56,740 bases of DNA from Thauera phenylacetica B4P (GTDB taxonomy: Bacteria > Pseudomonadota > Gammaproteobacteria > Burkholderiales > Rhodocyclaceae), in assembly GCF_000310225.1 (NCBI RefSeq), contig NZ_AMXF01000004.1, positions 1 through 56,740 of the forward strand. The letters run 5' to 3'. Positions 49,033-56,740 of the stretch are shown here, piece after piece. Made by a program: the position numbers and the translations under genes. The notes under the pieces are model-generated. The model made no database searches, had not been told where the DNA came from, and saw only the letters and a program-made list of their open reading frames with translations. Within the stretch, counting starts at the first letter, position 1. Every line of letters begins with the position of its first letter.

Positions 49033-52000
49033 TCAGGTCTTCAACGCCTTCGCTTTTGCGCCGTCGGCCTTTGCGCCGTCGACCTTCGGCTCATCGGCCC
49101 TCACCGCGTCGAGCAGGTCCTTCACCGCCTTCACCCGCTCCTTGAGGTTGGGCAGGCTGGCGCGGCGCACCAGCTTCTCGGGGCCGGCCATCTTGGTGCT
49201 GCGGTCCTTCTGGATCAGGAAGATGACCTTGACCGGGTCGATCGGTGCGTCCTTGGCGAACTGCACGCTGATCTGCGCCTCCGACGCGTCGAGCTTGTTC
49301 ACCCCGTAGTCCTTCACCAGCATGCGCAGGCGGTGGGTCTCGACGAGCGCGGCGGTCTGCGGCGGGAGTTCGCCGAAGCGGTCGATGAGCTCCTCCTGCA
49401 GCGCGCGCAGGTCTTCTTCCAGCTCGCAGTTGGCCAGGCGCTTGTACAGCGTCAGGCGCTCCTGCACGTCGGGGCAGTAGTCGGTGGGGAGCAGCGCCGG
49501 GGTGTGCAGGTTGATCTCGGAGACCACCTCCAGCGGCTGCGACAGGTCGGGCTCCTTGCCGGCCTGCAGGTCCTTGACCGCGCGCTTCAGCATCTCGGTG
49601 TACAGGCTGAAGCCGACCTGCTGGATCTCGCCCGACTGGTTCTCGCCCAGCACCTCGCCGGCGCCGCGGATCTCGAGGTCGTGCATCGCCAGGTAGAAGC
49701 CGGAGCCGAGGTCTTCCATCATCGCGATGGCTTCGAGCCGCTTCTGCGCCTGCGCGGTGGGCTTGGCGCCGGGCATGGTCAGCAGGTAGGCGTAGGCCTG
49801 GTGGTGGCTGCGCCCGACGCGGCCGCGCAGCTGATGCAACTGCGCCAGGCCGAAGCGGTCGGCGCGGTTGATGAGGATGGTGTTGGCGGTGGGGATGTTG
49901 ATGCCGGTCTCGATGATGGTGGTGCACAGCAGCAGGTTGGCGCGCTGCTGGGTGAAGTCGCGCATCACGCGCTCGAGCTCGCGCTCGGGCAACTGGCCGT
50001 GGCCGACCACGATGCGCGCCTCGGGCAGCAGCTCCTCGAGGTCGTCCTTCATGTTCTCGATGGTGTCGACCTCGTTGTGCAGGAAGTAGACCTGCCCGCC
50101 GCGCTTGAACTCGCGCAGCACCGCCTCGCGGATCACGCCGCGACTCGACGGCTGCACGAAGGTCTTGATCGACAGGCGCTTCTGCGGCGGCGTGGCGATC
50201 ACCGAGAACTCGCGCAGGCCCTCCATGGCCAGGCCCAGGGTGCGCGGGATCGGGGTGGCGGTGAGCGTCAGGATGTCGACCTCGGAGCGCAGTTGCTTGA
50301 GCGACTCCTTCTGGCGCACGCCGAAGCGGTGCTCCTCGTCGATGATCACCAGCCCCAGGCGCTTGAAGACCACGTCCTTCTGCAGCAGGCGGTGGGTGCC
50401 GATGATGATGTCGACCTTGCCTTCCGACAGCTGCTGCAGGGCTTCGGCCTGCTCCTTGGCGGACTTGAAGCGCGACAGCTCGGCGATCTTGATCGGCCAG
50501 TCGGTGAAGCGGTCGGCGAAGGTCTGGTAGTGCTGTTCGGCAAGCAGGGTGGTCGGGCACAGCACCACCACCTGCTTGCCGTCGGCGACCGCGATGAAGG
50601 CGGCGCGCAGCGCGACCTCGGTCTTGCCGAAGCCGACGTCGCCGCACACCAGGCGGTCCATCGGGCGGCCGGACTTCATGTCGCTCACCACCGCGTCGAT
50701 GGCCGATTGCTGGTCGGGCGTGGTCTCGAAGCCGAAGGCCTCGGCGAAGGCCTCCAGGTCGTGCTGCTTGAAGTCGAAGCGGTGGCCGGGGCGCGCGGCG
50801 CGCTGGGCGTAGAGGGCGAGCAGCTCGGCGGCGGTGTCGCGCACCTGCATCGCGGCCTTCTTCTTGGCCTTCTCCCACTGGCCGGAGCCGAGGCGGTGCA
50901 GGTCGATCGCGTCCGGGTCGGCGCCGGCGTAGCGGGTGATCACGTGCAGCTGCGACACCGGCACGTAGAGCTTGTCGCCGCCGTTGTATTCCAGGTGCAG
51001 GAACTCGGTGTCGCCCTCGCCGAGGTTCATGTGCAGCAGGCCGAGGTAGCGGCCGATGCCGTGCGACACATGCACCACCGGGTCGCCGACCTTGAGCTCG
51101 GACAGGTCGCGCAGCCAGCCTTCCATGGTGGCCGCCTTGCGGCTGTCGCGGCGGGCGCGGCTGCGCGCGGTGGCGGCGTAGAGCTCGGTCTCGGTGAGCA
51201 CCGCGAGCTTTGCGGTCGGCAGCACGAAGCCGCGCGCGAGCGGGGCGACGCCGAGCGCGAGGCGGGCGTCGCCATCGAGGAAGGCGCCGAAGTCGGCGCT
51301 GGCCTCGGGCTTGACGCCGTATTCGGCGAAGAACTCGGCCATGGTCTCGCGCCGGCCGGGCGAGTCCGACAGCAGCAGCACGCGGCCGTCGAAGCCGTCG
51401 AGAAAGGTCTTGAGCTTGTGCAGCGGGTCGGTGGCCTTGCGCTCGACCGCGACCTCGGGCGGCGGCAGGGCGAGCGCCTGGGGGGCGTCGGCCGCCGGGG
51501 TCTCGGCTGTTGCACGGATCGAGTCGGCCGCCGCAGCGGCCGTGATCTCGGCCCCGATCGCCAGGCGCGGCAGGTTCTTCAGCGCGACGAAGAAGGCCTC
51601 GTCGGTCAGGAAGAGCTGCTCGGGCGGCAGCACCGGGCGGGTGCGGTCGCCCTTCAACAGGTCGTGGCGCGAGCGCGTGTCCTTCCAGAACTCGGCGATC
51701 GCCGCCGGCACGTCGCGGTGCAGCAGCACCGGCGTCTCGGCGGGCAGGTAGTCGAGGAGCGTCGCGGTGTCGTCGAAGAACAGCGGCAGGTAGTACTCGA
51801 TGCCGGCCGGCGCGATGCCGTTGGAGACGTCCTTGTAGATCGAGGCGCGCGTGGGGTCGCCCTCGAAGGTCTCGCGGAAGCGGCTGCGGAAACGCGTGCG
51901 CCCCTTGTCGTCGAGCGGGAACTCGCGCGCCGGCAGCAGGCGGATCTCCTTGGTCGGATATACCGTACGCTGGGTGTCGGGGTCGAAGGTCTTGATGCTC

Positions 52001-52590
52001 TCGACCTCGTCATCGAACAGATCGATGCGGAAGGGCAGCGGCGAGCCCATCGGGAACAGGTCCACCAGCCCGCCGCGCACCGAGAATTCGCCCGGGCTCA
52101 CCACCTGTGTCACGTGCGCGTAGCCGGCGAGCGCCATCTGCGCCTTGAACTGCTCGACGTCGAGCTTTTCGCCCTGCTTGAGGAAGAAGGTGTAGGCGGC
52201 CAGGTAGGCGGGCGGCGCCATGCGGTAGAGCGCGGTGGACGCCGGCACCAGCACGAGGTCGGTCTCGCCGCGGCTGATCGCGTAGAGCGTGGACAGGCGC
52301 TCGGAGATCAGGTCCTGGTGGGGCGAGAAGCTGTCGTAGGGCAGGGTTTCCCAGTCGGGCAGCAGGTGGGCGCGCAGGCCGGGCGCGACCCAGGCGATCT
52401 CGTCCTGCAGGCGCTGGGCGTCGAGCGGGTTGGCGGTGATCACCACCAGCATGCGGCCGCGGCTGGCGAGCTGGGCGATGGCGAGCGCGTCGGCCGAGCC
52501 GGCGAGCGGGTCGAGCTCGAGGCGGCCACCGGGCTTGGGCATCCTTTGCGTGGACAGCCGGGAGAGGAGGGCGTCTAGGGAGAGGGACAT
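49033..52590 (-). CDS. mfd: Transcription-repair coupling factor
   Basis: 1185 residues. The N-terminal UvrB-like module (LELDPLAGSADALAIAQLAS; the region to ~350) binds UvrA. A CarD-like RNA-polymerase-interaction domain follows (VGDPVVHVSHGIGRYLGLLH), then the SF2 translocase with Walker A GDVGFGKTEVALRAAF, IIDEEHRFGVRQKE, TLTATPIPRTLGLAMEGLRE and Q(L)RGRVGRSHHQAYAYL, and the C-terminal TRCF domain. Mfd removes RNA polymerase stalled at DNA damage and recruits the repair proteins. Full length, ATG at 52590. Confidence 0.97.
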   Translation of the reverse strand: MSLSLDALLSRLSTQRMPKPGGRLELDPLAGSADALAIAQLASRGRMLVVITANPLDAQRLQDEIAWVAPGLRAHLLPDWETLPYDSFSPHQDLISERLSTLYAISRGETDLVLVPASTALYRMAPPAYLAAYTFFLKQGEKLDVEQFKAQMALAGYAHVTQVVSPGEFSVRGGLVDLFPMGSPLPFRIDLFDDEVESIKTFDPDTQRTVYPTKEIRLLPAREFPLDDKGRTRFRSRFRETFEGDPTRASIYKDVSNGIAPAGIEYYLPLFFDDTATLLDYLPAETPVLLHRDVPAAIAEFWKDTRSRHDLLKGDRTRPVLPPEQLFLTDEAFFVALKNLPRLAIGAEITAAAAADSIRATAETPAADAPQALALPPPEVAVERKATDPLHKLKTFLDGFDGRVLLLSDSPGRRETMAEFFAEYGVKPEASADFGAFLDGDARLALGVAPLARGFVLPTAKLAVLTETELYAATARSRARRDSRKAATMEGWLRDLSELKVGDPVVHVSHGIGRYLGLLHMNLGEGDTEFLHLEYNGGDKLYVPVSQLHVITRYAGADPDAIDLHRLGSGQWEKAKKKAAMQVRDTAAELLALYAQRAARPGHRFDFKQHDLEAFAEAFGFETTPDQQSAIDAVVSDMKSGRPMDRLVCGDVGFGKTEVALRAAFIAVADGKQVVVLCPTTLLAEQHYQTFADRFTDWPIKIAELSRFKSAKEQAEALQQLSEGKVDIIIGTHRLLQKDVVFKRLGLVIIDEEHRFGVRQKESLKQLRSEVDILTLTATPIPRTLGLAMEGLREFSVIATPPQKRLSIKTFVQPSSRGVIREAVLREFKRGGQVYFLHNEVDTIENMKDDLEELLPEARIVVGHGQLPERELERVMRDFTQQRANLLLCTTIIETGINIPTANTILINRADRFGLAQLHQLRGRVGRSHHQAYAYLLTMPGAKPTAQAQKRLEAIAMMEDLGSGFYLAMHDLEIRGAGEVLGENQSGEIQQVGFSLYTEMLKRAVKDLQAGKEPDLSQPLEVVSEINLHTPALLPTDYCPDVQERLTLYKRLANCELEEDLRALQEELIDRFGELPPQTAALVETHRLRMLVKDYGVNKLDASEAQISVQFAKDAPIDPVKVIFLIQKDRSTKMAGPEKLVRRASLPNLKERVKAVKDLLDAVRADEPKVDGAKADGAKAKALKT

Positions 52591-52721
52591 CGTGTCTTCG
52601 TGTGCGTCGGACGCATGCGGCGGGAATCCGCGGGAAACGCGTGCGGGGAAGGGGGGAATTATCCTTCATCCCGCGCGCTGCGGGCACCGGGGAATGCGCT
52701 GCGGGGCGCGCACGGCGATTG

Positions 52722-53037
52722 TTCGCGCCTGCCGGCGCTCCTGCATCGCATCCGGAGCGTGGTGCCTTGGGTTTGTGGTTGTTCGCGCCTGCCGGCGCTC
52801 CTACCCATCCCACCCGGGGCGTGGTGCCATGGGTTTGTGGTTGTTCGCGCCTGCCGGCGCTCCTACATCCCACCCGGGGCGTGGTGCCTTGGGTTTGTGG
52901 TTGTTCGCGCCTGCCGGCGCTCCTACATTCCATCCGGAGCGTGGTGCCTTTGATCCTGCGGTTGTTCGTGCCTTCGGGCGCTTTTGCATGCCCTCTGGAC
53001 GCGCGGTGGTTCATGTAGGAGCGCCGGCAGGCGCGAA
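52722..53037. repeat. Tandem array of single REP elements with ~60-bp period
   Basis: Four reverse-type REPs (52722-52744, 52782-52804, 52844-52866, 52904-52926) and one decayed copy (about 52965-52987), all in the same orientation. A shared spacer (GTGGTGCCTTGGGTTTGTGG) separates them. A single opposite REP is at 53015-53037. The gap 52591-53105 between mfd and the hydrolase holds nothing else. Direct repetition of one half-element differs from the paired REPINs elsewhere. Confidence 0.9.
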
Positions 53038-53105
53038 GCGGGCGTTCCCGCCGCACCGCCGCAGTCCCTGGCCGCTTCCCGTCCCCCGCTTTCCGTCCTC
53101 GCCCC

Positions 53106-53759
53106 CTAACCCGTCGCCGACTGCGCCGCCACCCCGTGCTGCTCCAGCCAGGTCGCCGCCGCCCGCGCCAGCAACTGCTCCTGCAGCCTCGGGTCGCGGG
53201 CGTCCGGCAGGGCGAGCCAGTGGCGCGGGCCGCCGACGAGGCCGAACGCCTTCTCGAGGATCGCGCTCGACGCATTGCCCGGGCTGATCACGAAGCGCAC
53301 CGGGCAGCGCAGCGTGCGCAGCGGCTCGGCGCCGGCGAGGTCGGCGCGGCCGTCGAGGCAGGCGAGGGCGGTGAAGCGCTCGGGCACCTTGACCGCCGCG
53401 CGGATGGCCGCCGCGCAGCCGGTGTCCTGCGCGATCAGTCCCAGCGGCAGCGCGGCGAGCGGTGGCTGGTGCAAGGCCCATTCGGCGGCGCACAGGATGC
53501 GCTCGGTGAGCCGCGGGATGTTGTAGGGCGCGTCGGGGTCGCGCGCGACCTCCTGGCGGGTGAGCAGGTCGAGCGTGAGCGTGGCGAAGCCATGCGCGTG
53601 CAGCTCGGCCTCGAGCGGCGGCGTCACCGCGCCGAGCGGCGGGTGGCCGGTGGAGTGGAGGTGGATGGCGAGCCCGCGGACGTCGGGCGCGTGGCTCAGG
53701 AGACCGTCGAGCCAGACGCCCTGGGCGGGCATGCTGATCGGAGTGTTGCGCAGTTTCAC
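53106..53759 (-). CDS. Alpha/beta hydrolase (dienelactone-hydrolase-like) with altered nucleophile motif
   Basis: 217 residues from GTG 53759 (KLRNTPISMPAQGVWLDGLL), which starts 17 bp after the amrS stop; longer and shorter starts (53783, 53732) are possible. The oxyanion-region sequence is LAIHLHSTGHPPLGA. At the nucleophile elbow it reads GLIAQDTGCAAAI where relatives have a GxSxG-like SSTGA; Asp stands in place of Ser. The candidate catalytic His and Asp further on are not clear. It could be an Asp-nucleophile enzyme or non-catalytic. Last gene of the amr operon. Confidence 0.75.
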   Translation of the reverse strand: MKLRNTPISMPAQGVWLDGLLSHAPDVRGLAIHLHSTGHPPLGAVTPPLEAELHAHGFATLTLDLLTRQEVARDPDAPYNIPRLTERILCAAEWALHQPPLAALPLGLIAQDTGCAAAIRAAVKVPERFTALACLDGRADLAGAEPLRTLRCPVRFVISPGNASSAILEKAFGLVGGPRHWLALPDARDPRLQEQLLARAAATWLEQHGVAAQSATG

Positions 53760-53775
53760 GTTCCGTTTGGCCTGC

Positions 53776-54911
<1,136 letters not shown>

Positions 54912-54915
<4 letters not shown>

Positions 54916-55478
54916 GAGGCCTCCCGTTCGGACTCCTTCCACTTCTCGACGTGATAACGCGCGGCCATCAGCTCGACCACCTCGCGGTTGGTGGGCAGGC
55001 CGGCCTTGTGCTTGAGCGCGGCGAGGAACTGGCGCGGCTCGGGCAGCTGCTCCCACACCTGGGGCAGGAAGGTGGCGCTGTGGCAGCCGGAGAAGATGAT
55101 CAGCCCGTCCTCGCCGGGACGCAGCTGGGCGAGCAGCTCTTCCTCGCCGAAGAAGTCGAGGAACTCGGGCTCGGAGAGGATGGAGACCTCGATCGCCACC
55201 GCGTCGAGCTCCTCGGCGGCGAGCCGCTCGAAGCGCGAATCCTCGAAGGCCGCCGCGAGCGCGTTGTGGATCACGTCCTCGCCGAGCTCGCGCGAGCGCC
55301 GTAGGCTGCCGATGCAGCCGCGCAGCTCGCCGTCCCTGGCGAGGGTGATGAAGGTCGCGCCCTTCTCGCGCAGGCGCGGATCGTCCGGGACGACCGGGGC
55401 GGGACCGCGGCCGAGGCGGTGGGCGATCGCGGCGCGGGCGAGCGCGAGCAGGGTGGTACCGAAATCAGTGTCGGGCAT
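54912..55478 (-). CDS. amrA: AmmeMemoRadiSam system protein A (AMMECR1 family)
   Basis: 188 residues from ATG 55478 (MPDTDFGTTLLALARAAIAH); a GTG at 55499 is also possible. The conserved block is ATFITLARDGELRGCIGSLR (the AMMECR1 LRGCIG motif), with ALAAAFEDSRFERLAAEELD and EVSILSEPEFLDF. Its start lies within the amrB 3' end, so the genes are coupled. The AMMECR1 fold may bind nucleotide or an unknown ligand. Confidence 0.93.
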
Positions 55479-56289
55479 GGCTTGGGGGTTCCGCTTCACA
55501 AAAGGCGATGCTGGTGTAGCCGACGACGCGCGAGCGGTCGCCCGCGGTGTCGCCGGAGTTGCGCAGGTCCAGCAGGTGGGCCTGCAGGTGGTGCTTGCGG
55601 GCGGCGTGCAGCAGCCCGTTGATCGGGGTGGCGCCGCAGGCCTGCTCGTGGTTGAGCCCGGCGCGCAGCTCGAGCACCTGGTCGACCGCGGCGCGGTCGG
55701 ACCATTGTGCCTCGCGGTAGCTCAGGTAGTGCGAGAGGTCCGAGCTGATCAGGATCAGGGTCTCGGGGCCGCCCCACAGGCTCTCGATGAGGCTGGCGGT
55801 GGCTTCGGGCGAGGCGTCGCCGACCAGCACGGGGACGATCTCGAAGCGCTCGAGGCAGACCTGCAGGAAGGGGAGCTGCACCTCGAGGCAGTGCTCCTCG
55901 GCGTGCGGGCGGTCGTCGACCAGCACGTCGTCGCGTACCTGCAAGGCCTCCCAGTCGCCGCGCGCGACCGGTACCTCGCCGAGCGGCGTGGCGAAGCGCT
56001 GCGCCGCCGGCAGCGCGAAGCCGCGCACCGCCACGCGATGCGTGGGGCCGAGCAGCACGACGCGGCGGATGCGCTCGCGCAGCGGCGCGAGCAGCGCGTA
56101 GGCGCTCGCCGCCACCGGCCCGGAATACATGTAGCCGGCGTGCGGCACGATGATCGCCTTGGGCGCGGGCGCCGACTCGAAGGCGACGGCGGTGGAGAGC
56201 ATCTCGGCGAGCTGGGTGCGCAGCACGCGCTCGTCGCGGGGATAGAACTGCCCGGCCACGGCTGCCGGGCGGATCGAAGCGAGTGCCAT
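55465..56289 (-). CDS. amrB: AmmeMemoRadiSam system protein B (MEMO1 family)
   Basis: 274 residues of the MEMO family, related to class III extradiol dioxygenases. It begins RPAAVAGQFYPRDERVLRTQ, with PHAGYMYSGPVAASAYALLA, VLLGPTHRV and SSDLSHYLSYREAQ; His/Asp/Cys residues in these blocks are the metal-site positions in MEMO1. The longer frame upstream is not supported; ATG 56289 gives normal family length. First gene of amrB-amrA-amrS-hydrolase, divergent from ispD across 129 bp. Confidence 0.94.
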   Translation of the reverse strand: MALASIRPAAVAGQFYPRDERVLRTQLAEMLSTAVAFESAPAPKAIIVPHAGYMYSGPVAASAYALLAPLRERIRRVVLLGPTHRVAVRGFALPAAQRFATPLGEVPVARGDWEALQVRDDVLVDDRPHAEEHCLEVQLPFLQVCLERFEIVPVLVGDASPEATASLIESLWGGPETLILISSDLSHYLSYREAQWSDRAAVDQVLELRAGLNHEQACGATPINGLLHAARKHHLQAHLLDLRNSGDTAGDRSRVVGYTSIAFCEAEPPSHARH

Positions 56290-56418
56290 GGTGCAATCCT
56301 GCGGGGATGTCAGCGTTGGAACATTTCCCATTATAGGCAGCCCGGCCGGGATCGTCCCGCCTCGAAACCCGTGCTTGCACAAGCCCGCGCCACGGGCGGC
56401 GCGGCTAGAATGCGCGCC

Positions 56419-56740
56419 ATGCAGACCACCCACCCACGCCATTTCGCCATCGTGCCCGCCGCAGGCAGCGGCTCGCGCATGGCTGCCACCCGCCCCAAGC
56501 AGTATCTGTCGCTGCTCGGCCGCCCCCTGATCCACCACGCGCTCTCGGTGCTGTGTGCCGCGCCCGCGGTCGACGCGGTCTTCGTCGTGCTCTCGGTGGA
56601 TGACACGGAGTGGGCCACGCACGACTGGAGCGCGCTCGGGCCCAAGCTGCGCCCGCTCTTCTGCGGCGGCGCCACGCGCGCCGACAGCGTGCTCGGCGGC
56701 CTGCGCGCGATCGCCGGCGAGGCGGCGGCGGGCGACTGGG
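56419..56740 (+). CDS. ispD: 2-C-methyl-D-erythritol 4-phosphate cytidylyltransferase, N-terminal part
   Basis: The first 107 codons, cut by the window end. The nucleotide-binding start IVPAAGSGSRMAATRPKQYL (GxGxRM...PKQY) is diagnostic for IspD; HALSVLCAAPAVDAVFVVLS and GGATRADSVLGGLRAI follow. It makes CDP-methylerythritol in the non-mevalonate isoprenoid pathway. An ATG at 56410 (three codons upstream) is equally possible. In many proteobacteria ispF follows. Confidence 0.95.
   Translation, partial: MQTTHPRHFAIVPAAGSGSRMAATRPKQYLSLLGRPLIHHALSVLCAAPAVDAVFVVLSVDDTEWATHDWSALGPKLRPLFCGGATRADSVLGGLRAIAGEAAAGDW

Noticed and set aside
49000-52578. A 1192-codon plus-strand frame opposite mfd.
   Set aside because: It is exactly antisense to the well-conserved Mfd protein and has the composition of a shadow frame.
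47457-53037. The evenly spaced repeats at 47457-47900 and 52722-53037 look like CRISPR arrays.
   Set aside because: The repeated units are GTAG-headed hairpins in inverted pairs or ~60/117-bp periods, the intervening DNA is conserved between units rather than unique, and no cas gene is present.

Overview
The window is GC-rich chromosomal DNA of a betaproteobacterium, most likely a Rhodocyclales member of the Thauera/Azoarcus type. This is inferred from the protein sequences, the mfd/ispD neighbourhood and a complete selenocysteine-decoding gene set; no rRNA or other decisive marker is present. No organism name can be proven from the sequence alone.

Left chromosomal part (1-23180). A SAM methyltransferase is followed by the divergent selenium pair mnmH/selD, tesA with a divergent LolD/YbbA-type ATPase, serB-aroG, and a small secreted-protein operon (DUF3817, DsrE-like, DUF2141) behind a palindromic operator. 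Then comes a selenocysteine island on the minus strand: a peroxiredoxin with in-frame UGA at the peroxidatic position and a convincing SECIS hairpin, then selA, selB and the UCA-anticodon tRNA-Sec, whose first base is the last base of the selB stop codon. selA carries a single in-frame amber codon. Next are a radical SAM protein and a membrane protein plus adaptor/permease/ATPase exporter cluster behind a Fur-like palindrome. That cluster ends in a broken SufB/SufD-like gene fused by deletion to a broken ZIP transporter gene. A methyltransferase, a probable halohydrin dehalogenase (SDR fold with the Ser-Tyr-Arg signature), a RelE/XRE toxin-antitoxin pair and tag complete this part.

Mobile part (23181-45366). 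A 22,186-bp Tn3-family transposon of the Tn4652/Tn5041 kind is bounded by 38-bp inverted repeats and the 5-bp target duplication GATTT. It encodes TnpA, a small TnpC-like protein, a TnpS-like tyrosine recombinase and a KfrA/TnpT-like coiled-coil protein. The cargo is heavy-metal resistance: a czcICBA-type RND efflux operon with extra His-rich periplasmic proteins, a CzcRS/CusRS two-component system, a CadA-type P-ATPase and CadR with its 19-bp-spacer promoter. A complete IS66-family element with an 8-bp duplication (GTTGCCAG) sits inside it. The transposon landed in the last codons of tag and separated tag from the translationally coupled LysE-family gene at 45391.

Right chromosomal part (45372-56740). 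LysE-family exporter, M48 protease lipoprotein, corA with a 100-bp duplication of its own 5' end, mfd, an alpha/beta hydrolase, the amrB-amrA-amrS (AmmeMemoRadiSam) operon and the start of ispD. REP/REPIN palindromes beginning with GTAG occur as pairs or tandem arrays at 3612-3820, 5179-5490, 47457-47900 and 52722-53037; one supplies the stop codon of the ATPase gene.
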